This document shows positions 1-11,838 of a stretch of 64,000 bases of DNA, piece after piece. A model generated the notes under the pieces. It did no database searches and was not told the DNA's origin. It saw only the letters and a list, made by a program, of their open reading frames with translations. Position 1 is the stretch's first letter. The number at the start of each line of letters is the position of its first letter. Both the position numbers and the translations under genes were made by a program. The DNA lies in contig OZ020307.1 of assembly GCA_963971305.1 (NCBI GenBank), forward strand, positions 17,249,501 to 17,313,500. The letters are read 5' to 3'. The stretch is from Arcuatula senhousia (taxonomy: Eukaryota > Mollusca > Bivalvia > Mytilida > Mytilidae).

Positions 1-1480
1 TAGTGTATAAAGTTGAAAATCGAACGTTTTCAAAGAGTGAACCTCAGAAAATGATCTAGATTTAAAATGATCTAACAATTTTTTTCAAAATCCACATATG
101 GTTAATTCCACTACGATTATAAATAGTGTCGCAGTATGCTTGTTGACCTTCTTTGACAGCAGACAAGATTTTAGTTAAATGAACGGACAGCTCTGTAGTT
201 GAACATGATGAAGATCCAGCTATATACCTTTCTTTGTACGGATTTTTGTGAAGTTTAGGTATCCAGTACAAATATGGTAACTCTTTATGTTCCTCCTTCA
301 TTGGAATATTGAAAGAGGACATAAAAGAGCTATGGTTGGCTATGATTTCATCTTTGTTAAATGTAGTCCGTGTGTATGTAGCACTAGCGGAAGTATTACC
401 ATCAATGCCTAGTTCTTTTATTAGACAATTGAAATAATGTGCTTTACATACAAAAACTATATTATTGGAAGCCTTGTCTGCTGGCGTGACAACATACCTG
501 TCATGTAAGGAAGAGAGACAATTGAGAGCTTCACGATCTCTAAATACAGAAGAAGGCCGGGTGTTCACACATTTGCGAAGTTTGTCTATTCGGCTTCGTA
601 CAAGAGATCGGATAGTCCTTACCCAGTCCGACAGTGATTCAAGTTCTGGTTCTTGGTCCTTTTCCCTCTTTATCCAGGCTCTAGCATAGTCCTCCACAGC
701 GTCCATGATGATCTTAAAGTTGTGATTCCAATTTATACGTTGCGGTTCCCTGAATTTAGGTCCATGGGAAACCACATTACGTAATAAATCATTTTCAATT
801 ATCTTAAGATCACCCATGATGACATGACCAGATGGACCATAGACAAAGGGAGAAGCACAGCAATCACATGTCAGAGGGTACTTTAGATATTCTTCAATGT
901 TTAGGTCCTGCAATGCCTTTTTGTGGTTGAAAATTTTACTACTTATGGTTTTAGTGTAGCGGTAGGAAACAATTGGTGTTGACTGATTTTTGAAATATTG
1001 AGGAATTTGAGATGTAACTTCCTTACGATTTAAAATATTGCTAATGTTTATAGCATCTATCCCTTTGTTCTTAAATGGAATATGGAGAAATTTCCTATCC
1101 TCAGTAGTAAGAGGCTCACTTCTCACAGGCTTAAAAAGACGGAAAAGAGCAACGTCGCAAATAATGCTAGTAAGCCTGTAAGAAGGAGTAAATGGATCAG
1201 TACCTGCTTTTTCTAACCCAAGATCACGTAGGTCTTTAAGTTTCGTGACTCGTAGTGAATAGAGAATGGTACGAACATGATGGACTCCCAATGGTTGTTG
1301 TAGACTTGTAACCAGATCATCAAACGTGTCTGAAAGAGATCTGTTGTCAGTTTGACTGGCACCAGATCTTGGTTTGTATCGTTTGTGACCATGACTACGT
1401 TTGTGTCTAACATTAGGGTCAAACAGTTTCATAACATTCACCATACTACATAGAGGGCTAGAAAGATTTCCTACTCCTTT
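1..1480 (-). pseudogene. Penelope-like element reverse transcriptase, N-terminal part, truncated by window edge
   Basis: A 460-residue reading frame (62-1444, minus) holds the N-terminal extension and the start of the RT domain of a retroelement polyprotein. A CxxC pair near residue 195, a GHVIMGDLK-like segment, a LHDRYVVTPADKASNN block and the finger motif YWIPKLHKNPYKERYIAGSS are visible. The last two match the RT fragments at 18.6 and 21 kb. The frame stops just after WILK, but homology to the other copies (KTFDF) continues in another frame out of the left window edge. That indicates a single-base slip in the A-run near 75-85. The 'W-I-P-K-x-H-K' fingers and the later GIPMGTNCAP/YIDD motifs of the other copies fit Penelope-like RTs. 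No GIY-YIG nuclease is visible. The class assignment is moderately sure. Confidence 0.7.
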
Positions 1481-2417
1481 TATACTATACTATATATACT
1501 ATAAGGGTATAACTCAATTTCAAATTCTTTTTAAAAGAGTTTTGAAATTCTCCAATGTCTATAGATTTTAAATCTATAAATCATACCCCATCAGAACTAC
1601 CAGAAAAATGACTGATTCGACTTGCAGATCATGGAAACTAAAGTAACCTTCAACCCAGCACGACCAACAACAGAAACATGATATTTTTTTAGATTTGTCT
1701 TTTGTTACTGTAAACTCAGCTCAACTTAGCTCAGTTGGGAAAATATTTGGATTGTAATCAGTTTCATCTTACTTTTAATAATCATTTGCACTTTTGTGGA
1801 ATAGATATATATGGTAGAAATGAGATGACATGGCTGTTACCATAATCTGTCAATGCTAAATAACGGAGTTACCATAATATTATAAATTATTTTATAGCTA
1901 TTTTCTCGTCATCAGCAAAATTATATGCTTAAAGATATAACCATACAACTTTATCCAAATCTGTGTTGTTTATTGTTGTTACCTCAGTTGAACATGAAAG
2001 CAAATGAACAATTTTATATCAATATTCTATGATGGTATAAACTGGTTGGCTTTTCTTAACAAGTACATAGTTATCGTTTAGTATCATCTAACACTCCGAT
2101 CGATGTACACATGTACTTGCCGTCCATGCATAGAAAGTAAGTTTCACTTTCTTTCAGTGTCACCAAAAGATCTAACATTGACTATAAAGAATACCAGGTG
2201 TTATGTTCTTGATAAATAAAACTTCGCTGACGTCGTGGAAATGCAAAATTAATTGTTGTATCAAATTGCATGGGTGATGCACTCTTGGACTTCCAGGTCC
2301 AAGATGACGTATTGGCCATGTGCGTGAGGTTTATAATACTGAAACCTTAACCACTGACCATAGTGGGCCGACATTAAAAATAAATTTGTGAACCCATAGT
2401 AGTGCACCACATACGCT
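1481..2417. other. AT-rich intergenic/intronic sequence, no gene seen
   Basis: No coding frame, exon-like segment or structured repeat was recognised here. A TATA-rich stretch lies at 1480-1510, just upstream of the minus-strand Penelope frame. It could be part of that element's leader, but nothing shows this directly. Confidence 0.4.
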
Positions 2418-3001
2418 AAAGGAGTAGAGCCACGAATGCCTCAAATCGGCCCGGTATTTTTACTAATTTTTAAACTTCTTCAACTCTTCGTAAATTTATC
2501 CAAAATAAGTTAAGGCATAACTGAACTTTTCATATATGTAAGATTTAACAAAATATCTACACCACAGGTCTAGCCTTGGCATTTCAAACACACCATTAAT
2601 TATACATTTCTTAATTTTTCGCCTATTTTCACTGTTTAAACGTCGTATTTTGTCAAAAATAGTATTGGCCACATTCGTCGACCATCGTTATTATTTGATA
2701 ATCATTTTATAACATAAAAATACACATTTCTATCACAAAATAATTTTGGTCGACGGGTGTGGCCATTTTCGTTTTCACCGATTTATACATGAAAATCAAT
2801 GAAAAATGTCAAAACACGAATTTTTGTACAAAATAGACTTATTTTTAGCTCACTGTCCTCCTTTTTGATAAACATTTTAACCAAAAGATATTGCAATTTA
2901 TAAAATATGAAGTCTAATGAACATCAAGGGAGTAATTACACGGAAGTATATCAAAGTTGAATTTTTGGGCCGATTTGGGGCCTTCGTGGCTCTACTCCTT
3001 T
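2418..3001. mobile_element. MITE-like element with about 35-bp terminal inverted repeats
   Basis: The left end starts AAAGGAGTAGAGCCACGAA and the right end is its near-perfect reverse complement, with homology extending through CAAATCGGCCC. A second nested inverted pair lies inside: GGCCACATTCGTCGACCA near 2665 and TGGTCGACGGGTGTGGCC near 2748. There is no coding capacity. No clear target-site duplication is visible, so the superfamily is left open. The 584-bp length fits a non-autonomous DNA element. Confidence 0.75.
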
Positions 3002-4470
3002 CCCCTCCTACCCATCTCTCCCTTTTTCAGTGGTTTTCAAACATTTACTGATCCTTTTGTTTCTTAATCCATCTTATTATATTTTTATCATCATTTTATG
3101 CTTATTTTATCATCATCTTTATGTTTATCGCCATTATATAACCTATATTGTGTTGCTAGGCCGTAAAACAACAACGCCCTTACTTACTTACTGCAGTTAT
3201 GCCATTTACAAACATCTAAAACAGTACATGTAGGTGAGCAATATTGTGATACTGTGTTGTTTCTTGGCAAGCGAACATTTATACATGCCTGCATCTTTCA
3301 AGGAAAAGACTGCATCCACGCAAGAAGAATAGAGAGTAATATGGATATAGGTTATCATCCCCCTGATCTTTTACAACGAGTAAAACCTTGTATGGATAAA
3401 TCAAGCATGTCTGCTGCAAGATCATCTTCGTCAAAAATCTCAGTTTCGGACGGGTTTACATTTAATTTAGTTGATTAAGATCTATTGACGACCTTTGGGC
3501 TTGGTGTTTATATTGTTTTAGAGTCTTTAATAACTTCTTTTGGGGGATCAAACATAAAATGTGCTTTCCAGCTATAATATTATCTACTATAGCATTTGTA
3601 AAAGTTGTGATTATTTGTTTACAACTAAACAGTACAATGTACCTGGGAATGAAGGTTAATGAGATAGTATATCGTATATATCTTCAGAGTTTGTAAACTT
3701 CCCGTGACATTTTGTTCCTTATCATCACATAAATAATTTATTTAGTCGACAAAAACAATAAATGTCATAAATCCCGATCTTCAATTCAGAAAAACCTAGA
3801 ATTTCTATTCATACAAACGTCAACAAGGACACAGTCTTATGCTTTATGCCACATCAATAAGGCTTATAGTACTACGGCAAAAAGAATACAGTCAACAAAA
3901 TCACAAAAGTGGTAATTTTTCTATTTAAGAGTAACTATAAATCATTTCTGGCACTATACGTGATCCTGATGTAAAAGATGCAGTTGCAACCATACGAAGG
4001 TCCAAATTCTGTTTTTTTCTAATGTCAATGGTTCCATTTTATACTAATATTGCTCTTCGTTAAAACAATTTTCTTCAGTTTGAAGGTTTCTCATTGTACT
4101 TGAACCCCATTTGTATCTTTATTAGTATTTAGAAGCATATAGGTAATGTAATTTTAAAGGGAGATGTAAAAATTCTGCCAGATAGATCAATCAGACTAGA
4201 TGTTTACTTCTAAAAATGTTAAGAAGCATACACATTTAACGTAATTAACATATTTCAGGCGCACAGGTTTACATACTGTGCTCATGCCATTGAGAAAAAT
4301 AATGTGCTGATTAGGGTGATGATTGCTATGTGAAATGTCACACTGTCTGTTTTGTCTTATTATCTACCGTGTGATCATATAGAGAATTTTTTCAAACTGC
4401 TATTTTTATGCAAATTGATATAATTTTATTTCAGTGTCTTGCTTGTACAAATTTTTCATATAACAGTATC
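3002..4470. other. Non-coding flank; left end of the tandem duplication at about 4293
   Basis: No gene is recognised. From about 4293 (GAAAAATAATGTGCTGATT) the sequence aligns with 42303 onward. This marks the left limit of the segment shared with copy 2. No BTAF1 exon upstream of helicase motif Ia is visible here. Confidence 0.5.
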
Positions 4471-4555
4471 TGTAGAGGATATTTAGGGAATAAATACGAG
4501 TATGCGCTTTCAATTAATAAATGTTTTATTAGATACAATCCAACATGGACATAAA

Positions 4556-5011
4556 GGTAACATAACAGGAATTAAGTATTGCGCAACCGGAAGTCAGACT
4601 GTGACAGAGCTTGAAGCTAGATATTAAAACTTTGCTGGACTGTGATTGGATTATAATATCAAGACTGGATTATCAATGTATGTTTTCAAGTTTTTAAATG
4701 GATGTAGTTTAATAAAATAAGAATAAAATTTTCCACATGATGGATAATTTTTTTTGGTGATTTTTCAAACAAGGATGAAATTTTCATTAACACCGGAGAA
4801 AATTGAATGTAAACATCCGCCAGCTGAACTCGGCATTCAACAGCTCTCTCAAAAGGCGGTCAACATATGATTTGACACCACTTATTCAATGGGAAAAAGG
4901 TTACACCATATAGATTTAATTTTATTTACATCAAACACTCTTCAGGGAAAGGTTGAAAGACTGAAAATAGTTGTTTGATTATAAAGGGGAAGCAATTACC
5001 ATCATGTTCCC
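4556..5011. mobile_element. 456-bp terminal repeat unit, copy 1 (MITE- or LTR-like)
   Basis: The unit begins GGTAACATAACAGG and ends CATCATGTTCCC. Its ends are an imperfect inverted pair (GGTAACAT against GGGAACAT when reversed). It is nearly identical to 6837-7292; one difference was noticed (TAATAAAATAAG against TAATAAGATAAG). Left flank TAAA, right flank TATA. There is no coding frame. It could be a MITE or the LTR of a small non-autonomous retroelement, but it lacks the usual TG...CA ends. Confidence 0.75.
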
Positions 5012-5499
5012 TATAGCCAAAATTATGTTTCTGTGTTTTCTTAACTCAAGCTTTTTATATCCACTTGTTTTGGTCTTATTTATTCATATCAAGTCTAACT
5101 GAAGTCCAGAGTCACACCATCACTTAGTATTTCTGTTTTTGGGCTCAAATAAAACACATTTTGAAAAATACATTGATTTCAATGGAATTATATGCCGCAG
5201 TCACATTATTTGTCTTCTTTGTGTCTCTTCTTATCTAAATAACTTGCCGTACTTACTGAATAAGTCATTTAGTAAAGCCCTACTCACAAAAGCTGAACAA
5301 ACCTTTCAATGATTTCATTATTTTTTCAACAGCTATGGACTTAGCACCAGAATCAACATTTGCGCCATGAATGCATAAGAGGGGAAGAAAAATTATGGAT
5401 CAATGATAGGCTTCAATTATGGTTTTTAAAGCATTCTTGCTCATACGCAGGTAAATTTCTATCAAATTCTGTATAACGTGTTGAAATATTTATGTTCAT

Positions 5500-6430
5500 T
5501 TTTGTCTCGCCTGCGACGAATGTCGCAAAAGGCGAGACTTAGGTATGGTGATTCCGGCGGCGGCGACGGCGGCGGCGGCGGCGGCGGCGTCCACAATTGG
5601 TTAAAGTTTTTGCTTAAGTCTGTTTTGTGTCAACTAGTTATGTTACACCATTGATATTTGGTATGCAGTTGCATCAGCATCAGAACAGATCAGTTTTAAA
5701 AGGATTTCACCCGTATGCTCCTGCAGTCACGGTCTACTGACTTTGAAATTTTACACTGATTTGGCCGAGGTTAACCTTTTTTCTTAAGTCTGTTTAACAT
5801 GAAGCAGTTATGTTACACCATTGATATTTGGTATGCTGTTGCATCAGTATCAGTACAGATCAGTTTTAAAAGGATTTCACCTGTATGCTCCTGCAGTCAC
5901 GGTCTACTGACTTTGAAATTTTACACTGATTTGGCCGAGGTTAACCTTTTTTCTTAAGTCTGTTTAACATGAAGCAGTTATGTTACAACATTAATATTTG
6001 GTATGCAGTTGCATCAGCATCAGTACAGATCAGTTTTAAAAGGATTTCACCTGTATGCTCCTTCAGTCAGGGTCTACTGACTTTGAAATTTTACACTGAT
6101 TTGGCCGAGGTTAACCTTTTTTCTTAAGTCTGTTTAACATGAAGCAGTTATGGTTCACCATTGATATTGGGTATGCACTTGCATTAGCATTAGTACAGAT
6201 CAATTTCAAAAGTATTTTATCTGTATGTTCCTGCAGTCACAGTCTACTGACTTTGAGATTTTACATTTTTTAACTTTTTACTTATGTCATGAGTGTTTTA
6301 TATAAAGCAGTTATGGTTCACCATTTATATTTGGTATGCAGCTGCTTAAGCATCAGTTAAGATCAGTTTAAGGAGGATTTTTACTTCATTTTATACTGTG
6401 TCCAGTTGCGACAGGCGAGACATGTCTCTG
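5500..6430 (+). repeat. Hairpin-headed repeat (TCTCGCC family) with 170-bp tandem units
   Basis: It begins with a hairpin whose arms are TCTCGCCT and AGGCGAGA around an inner GCGAC/GTCGC stem (5513-5536). A GGC-rich run follows at 5551-5590. Four to five tandem units come next, marked by TTGGCCGAGGTTAACC at 5761, 5931 and 6101. It closes near ACAGGCGAGACATG (about 6409-6422), which re-uses the GGCGAGAC arm. Related copies are at 46755-47540 and, degenerate, near 33913. Confidence 0.75.
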
Positions 6431-6671
6431 TGTTAACAGTTTATTCTTTATTTACATATTGCGACGTGGCAGTTAAAAATATTTTAGACGGCCAATTTTC
6501 TAGGTACACAATTTTCATTCCTTTTCTTTGTTAAGAATAAATCCCCATTCAACTGCTCAATGTGGAAAATAAGTAGCAATACTATGTATCTTTCCTACTT
6601 AAAAGATAAGAATAGAAAACATTGCTTAAAATTTTGTTTATTTAGACATTGTGTGTTGTTATATTTTGTAG

Positions 6672-6738
6672 GATTTTCATCGATGGCCGCAGCCGAACAG
6701 TAGACATTCTTAAATCACCACAGGAAGTTAAAAAAGAG
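6672..6738 (+). other. Possible captured exon (67 nt)
   Basis: A TTTTGTAG acceptor-like site precedes and AGAG|GTACAAAG donor-like sequence follows a 67-nt stretch. In the frame set by one leading base it has 22 uninterrupted codons (IFIDGRSRTVDILKSPQEV...). I do not recognise the protein. The length is short enough for chance, so this is tentative. Confidence 0.2.
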
Positions 6739-6836
6739 GTACAAAGATTTGAAAACTTTTCGTTATTCTTAAAAACAGATTGAAATACAAGAAAAAAGTG
6801 TTTCGCTAACAAATATCATGCAGGCCTAACCGTATA

Positions 6837-7292
6837 GGTAACATAACAGGAATTAAGTATTGCGCAACCGGAAGTCAGACTGTGACAGAGCTTGAAGCTA
6901 GATATTAAAACTTTGCTGGACTGTGATTGGATTATAATATCAAGACTGGATTATCAATGTATGTTTTCAAGTTTTTAAATGGATGTAGTTTAATAAGATA
7001 AGAATAAAATTTTCCACATGATGGATAATTTTTTTTGGTGATTTTTCAAACAAGGATGAAATTTTCATTAACACCGGAGAAAATTGAATGTAAACATCCG
7101 CCAGCTGAACTCGGCATTCAACAGCTCTCTCAAAAGGCGGTCAACATATGATTTGACACCACTTATTCAATGGGAAAAAGGTTACACCATATAGATTTAA
7201 TTTTATTTACATCAAACACTCTTCAGGGAAAGGTTGAAAGACTGAAAATAGTTGTTTGATTATAAAGGGGAAGCAATTACCATCATGTTCCC
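6837..7292. mobile_element. 456-bp terminal repeat unit, copy 2
   Basis: This is nearly identical to 4556-5011 and in the same orientation. Left flank TATA, right flank TAAA. The outer TAAA copies (4552-4555 and 7293-7296) look like a target duplication in the BEL LTR. Confidence 0.75.
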
Positions 7293-7883
7293 TAAATGGT
7301 AGCGTAATGTTAGCGATTCTCTGAAAAATACAAATATTCACAAATTATAGAACCAATATAACAAATTCTTATAAACAGATTGACAGTACATACAGATTTA
7401 GATTTCAAACAGAAATAGTTTACCATAAACCTTTGTACAATCAAATAAAATATAAAGTCTAGTTTTGTTCATGTTAAAACTTCGAAATTAAATAAATTTA
7501 ATATACAGTCTGGTAAAAATATAATCATAATCTAACATAACAACAATAAATACATAAACATACCGATTGTTTGGCCTTTCCCTATAAATAATTCATCTCT
7601 ATAATAAAAACGTCTGTTCTAGTTTGTACTCAAAGCGCCCATACAAGACGTTGCTAAATTGGACGTAATAATACGACAATGGAAAACGGGAAAACGTTAC
7701 AAACGTTTCCCGCGGATTTGACGTTATGAAAAAAGTTTAAAATTACAATGTTACAAAGTTAAAAATAAAAAAGAGCTGTACATACATGGCTCTTACACAC
7801 CTCGCCATGAAATTAGCACAATTTCATACAAATAAAAAATATTCATAACTAAATGAGGCTAATTCAACAAGATAGCAAGTCCT

Positions 7884-8210
7884 CTATTGAACATTCATCT
7901 CAAGTAGGCAAAGTTTGGTTACCGGTCTTAACAATTCAGACGTGTTGGTCTCTACTCTGCAATTTCGTATGTATCCGTCTCGTCCGACGTTGGTGCTTAC
8001 GATTCTGCCGAGTGGCCATTGTCCTCGTGGTACATTTTCTTGTGCAACTAAAACTAGATCCCCTTCGACAAGGTTTCTAATCGGCTTTGTCCATTTTTTG
8101 TCGTTTTTGCAAGGTTGGAATATATTCGCTGATCCATCTTTTCCAAAAGACATTTGCCAAATACTGTACTTGTTTCCACCACCTTCGAGCATAAATGTCT
8201 TTTTCCACAA
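7884..8210 (-). pseudogene. BEL/Pao integrase C-terminal domain (DUF5641-like)
   Basis: The frame contains LVEGDLVLVAQENVPRGQWP and LGRI...GRDGYIRNCRV, the small beta-barrel domain typical of BEL/Pao polyprotein C-termini. A frameshift near 8190-8210 separates it from the integrase core. The product would bind DNA at the end of integrase. Confidence 0.85.
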
Positions 8211-8706
8211 AGATTCCTGGTGGCATGCACGAGTTACTTTTCATGAGTAGAAGCATGTTTGGTGTTTGCGCTGATGGGTCATTAGGATCATCGCTGACGT
8301 GAATAATGGGCATATCATTCAAAATCTTTTCCACTTCTGCAATTAGTGTAAGTAATTGTTCATCATTTAATATCTGTTCTTTGACGATAGATTTTAGAAT
8401 AGTCCGAGTTGATCGAATCAATCTTTCGAAAGCTCCAGCCATGTGACTTCCCTGCGGTGGGTTGAAATTCCATTCGATTTCATTTTGTGACATATGTCTC
8501 CCTATTTTAGATGCGTTCCACTCTTTAATTGACTCCCTAAGTTCCCGGTCTCTACTTGTAAGATTGGTGCCATTGTCGCTGTAGACTTTCTTTGGTGTGC
8601 CTCGTCGACTTGTAAACCGTTGAAAGCTTGCTATGAACGATTCTGTTGTCAGAGTGTGGGCTACCTCTAAATGCACGGCTCTGGATGTAAGCAGGAAAAT
8701 AAGCAT
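8077..8706 (-). pseudogene. BEL/Pao integrase catalytic core, C-terminal part
   Basis: The frame shows TSRAVHLEVAHTLTTESF, VYSDNGTNL (second catalytic Asp) and PPQGSHMAGAFERLIRSTR (catalytic Glu), so the D,D,E core of a retroviral-type integrase. The first Asp lies in the upstream frame (GIDFF), separated by a frameshift near 8700. Confidence 0.9.
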
Positions 8707-9263
8707 CTATATCTCGTCTGATGGGAACGTCCCACCTTTACCATTAAGGGCACGAAGAAGTCAATTCCTATGTATGAGAACGGGGGTTGGTTTGGAGTGA
8801 TTTGATCAGTAAGTAGTGGTGCCATCATTTGACTGCATAAAGGACCTTGGAGACGCTTGCAATCCATACAATTTCCAATAGTTCTTTTCACAGAACTAAG
8901 TCCGTTTACTATCCAAAATTTTATACGAGTTGCTGTGAGAACCTGGTTTTTTCCAACATGTCCGTTAGTTTCGTGATAATAACGTACTATAACTTCTGTG
9001 GTGTGATCCTTGTTAGGCAGTATGATTGGATAATCATTCTCGTTCTTGTCTTCGTTTCGTCCTTTAGCTCTGATTAGTCCATTTATCAGAATAGGGTTCA
9101 AGCTTGCTATCTTACTGTCTTTTTTTACGGGTTTTCCATCCTTTAGTTTTTTGAGTTCATCTCCGAAATTGTGATTTTGTACGTATTCAAGTATTGCTTG
9201 AGTAGCCGTTTCCATCTCTGACGGTCGTAGATATCCAACGTTGAGTTCTACATCATGTTTCAA
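8667..9263 (-). pseudogene. BEL/Pao integrase N-terminal zinc domain and start of core
   Basis: The HHCC zinc-binding region is visible as YYHETNGHVG followed by NCMDCKRLQG. YIGIDFFVP, with the first catalytic Asp, comes next. The frame is broken near 8700, with the next coding piece overlapping in another phase. Confidence 0.88.
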
Positions 9264-9278
9264 GTAACTTTTCTTGCA

Positions 9279-9545
9279 TTAATTCTTGTACCGTAACAGC
9301 CATGCCACTGTTCGTCTCATCTTGTACCAATCCGAATTATATTTGATTACATCCTCTATGAAGCAGCTCGCAATTGTGTACACAGTTACGTCTCTCTTTA
9401 CTTCGGAATCATCTTCCCGGACAACCGTTTTCTCAAGTGAAATATTCTCCGGCCAAAGTGTAGAATCTTTTGTTAGGAAGGCTGGTCCGTTAAGCCATGT
9501 GTTCAACTTCTCTGAATTCGAAGCATCGATCCCTCTGGACGCCAA
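9279..9545 (-). pseudogene. BEL/Pao linker between RNase H and integrase
   Basis: A short frame (LNTWLNGPAFL...LWPENISLEK) matches the BEL/Pao segment that follows RNase H. It overlaps the RNase H frame in a different phase, indicating a frameshift near 9540, and is separated from the integrase frame by a break near 9265-9280. Confidence 0.7.
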
Positions 9546-10089
9546 TATCTGCTGGGTTTATGTTCGTCTCAATATGTCGCCACTGGTTCGGCGTAGCCGC
9601 GTTATGAATAATGCTGAGTCTTTTGGCCACGAAAGTCTTAAATCTGCTTGTGGTGTTCCTTATATAGCCAAGTACTATGGTTGAATCGGTCCAGAACGTG
9701 ACATTGTCTATTTTAATGTTAATCTCTTCAACTACCAGCTCGTATAGACGACAGGCAACTACAGCTCCTGACAGTTCCAATTTCGGAATAGACATCTGCT
9801 TAATCGGGGCAAGACGGGCCTTGCCTATTACAAAGGAGCAGTTCAGTGTATCATTTCCATCAACCAATCTCAGATAGGCGCAGGCACCATAACCAGTTTC
9901 CGATGCATCGCAAAATATATGCAACTCGGCTAACTTCACATGTTCTGATTTTTTAGCTTTAAAGCAGCGATCGATGTTAAGGTTTTCAAGATGAGGTAGA
10001 TTCTTCAACCAGTTTGTCCATTCCTCATGGTATACTTGAGGAATCGTGTCATCCCATTGTAACTTGTCTCTGCATAATCGTTGTATCAA
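9490..10089 (-). pseudogene. BEL/Pao RNase H domain
   Basis: The IFCDASETGYGACAYLR and FWTDSTIVLGYIRN blocks are the acidic motifs of a Pao-type RNase H, which removes RNA from the RNA:DNA hybrid. It is continuous in homology with the RT frame but separated by an in-frame stop caused by an indel near 10088. Confidence 0.88.
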
Positions 10090-11405
10090 AGCTTTTGCTT
10101 GAAGTGTAACGGGGCGACGAGTCCGAGCGGGTCAAATATTGAACTAACGATCGATAAAATGCCTCGTCTGGTCATGGGTTTGTCGACAATCTTCACTTTA
10201 AACTTGAAGGTATCGTTGTTTATATCCCAGAGTATCCCCAAGGCTTTCTTGTTTGGGATAGCATCATTTATGTTGAATTGCATAACAGACGGGGAGTGTT
10301 CTGACTCGGGACTCGACTTTAAAACATCTCCATCGTTACTTAACCATTTAGTCAGTCTAAATCCTCCTAATGCTAGCATTGATTTTAAATCCTTTGCAAT
10401 CTTAATTGCTATCTCCTTCGATGATACGGATTTGAAGCAGTCGTCTACATAAAAATTTCGTTCAACTGTTGTACTGACCTTCTCGTCATACAAATGTCTG
10501 TGGTCTTTGGCGGTTCGCTTTAATGCAAATGCTGTACAGCTTGGAGATGATGTGGCTCCAAACAAGTGAACTGTCATACGATAATGTTTAGGTTGCTGAT
10601 TTAACTCTCCATTTGGCCACCAAAGAAAGCGTAGGGAATCCCGATCCACTTCTGAAGCGTGCACCTGGTGAAACATGGCTTTAATATCAGCAACAAGCGC
10701 GATACGTTCCTGTCTAAAGCGTATAATCACCCCAACCAAACTATTCATTAAATCAGGTCCTTGCATCAACTGGCTATTCAGTGAGATTCCGTGGTATTTG
10801 GTGGCGCAGTCGAAAACCACCCTAACTTTTCCCGGCTTGTTTGCATTCACGACAGGATGGTGAGGTAAGTACCACTGTCTAATACATGTAGCTTCATTGT
10901 CTGTCTGAATCACTTCTTGTGCATGGCCCTTTTCAATGTAATCCGTCATTGTTTTTGTGTACATTCTATGCATGTTCTCGTTCCTCGACAACTTGTGTTT
11001 CAAATGGTTCAATCGAACCTGTGCGAGTGCTAAGTTGTTCGGTAGTGTGGATTTCATATCTCGCCATGGCAGTCTCAGTTTATACTTCCCATCCTCATGA
11101 GTAATTGTTGACTCCATAATCTCTAACGCTCGTTTATCTTCTACGGACATTCCACATTTGTAGGATCTGATCGTATCTTTGAAGTCTGTCGTCCACATAC
11201 GCTCAAGTTGTTCATCCAATCTATCGGCCTCAGACGTGATTCCAAAATGTACGTGTGCATCGCTTGTCTTTGCAGTACAATCTATCGGTCCACGGATCGC
11301 CCATCCAAGATTCGTTCTCACGGCATACGGCTGGTGTTCATCACCGGGTCTAACCTCAAGCGGAATGTGAGCATAAGTGGCGTCGGTACCAATCAACAGC
11401 ATCAC
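10086..11405 (-). pseudogene. BEL/Pao reverse transcriptase (Pao/A17-type)
   Basis: The 439-residue frame has the RT palm motif ALVADIKAMFHQVH, the LFGATSSPSCTAFAL block and the catalytic NFYVDDCF (YVDD). The upstream part (LIGTDATYAHIPLEVRPGD...RTNLGWAIRGP) is the region linking protease and RT in BEL/Pao elements. This long piece is intact, but the frames on either side are shifted, so a complete polyprotein cannot be made. Confidence 0.93.
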
Positions 11406-11513
11406 TTTACATTCGTCAATTTCCGGAATTCTAATATCAGCGAGGTGGGGAAACTTCTTGACGTCAAGTTTCGTGGCTATATTTCTGGCAGAAATTGGTA
11501 AGTATTTAATCGA

Positions 11514-11813
11514 CTAGACACCATCAATCCGTACAAATTTGTTGTTGTTTAATGCGCTGACCTCAATGTTGACTTCGCGTCCCTGTATCCTATCATCAGT
11601 GGAATTGACAGTTGACATAGCAAATGAAACAGGCTTGCTTTTCAATTTCAGTCTATTCACCAGTCTTTGGTCAATCAGCGTTTTGTCAGAACCATCATCC
11701 AGAAGTGCGTAAGTGTTACAAAGTGTGTCGCCATCGTCGCCCTTCACAACTACAGGTATAATTCCCAGACAATTCTTAACTGTTCGGTTTTCTCTTGATT
11801 CAGTACAGTTCAC
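11514..11813 (-). pseudogene. BEL/Pao aspartic protease region
   Basis: The frame has TYALLDDGSDKTLIDQRL, with an altered D-[ST]-G-type active site (DDGSD). Its upstream neighbour, the zinc-knuckle region, is separated by the MITE at 11839-12443. A break near 11410-11514 separates it from the RT frame. Confidence 0.8.
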
Positions 11814-11838
11814 GGAAGACTGAACTACCTTGTGATTA

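Larger units (their letters stand above)
5012..6836. other. 1.8-kb segment enclosed by the two 456-bp repeats
   Basis: The segment is bounded by TATA on each inner side. It contains a hairpin-headed repeat with 170-bp tandem units (5500-6430) and a short exon-like stretch (6672-6738). No transposase, RT or other long frame is present. Confidence 0.6.
4471..7797 (-). repeat. BEL/Pao 3' LTR, split by a 2.7-kb insertion
   Basis: The LTR sequence is 4471-4555 plus 7293-7797, about 590 bp when the insertion is removed, against 608 bp for the other LTR. The shared start is TGTAGAGGATATT and the shared end is CATGGCTCTTACA. The break lies in CATAAATGG, a site that is uninterrupted at about 14293-14305. 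Confidence 0.9.

Noticed and set aside
4438..4470. BTAF1 exon upstream of exon A (after TTTATTTCAG)
   Set aside because: An acceptor-like site exists in both copies, but the following codons do not match the Walker A region and soon hit stops.
5600..6400. 170-bp repeats as a satellite or centromeric array
   Set aside because: Only four to five units, all inside one hairpin-headed element; the internal tandem structure is shared with related elements.
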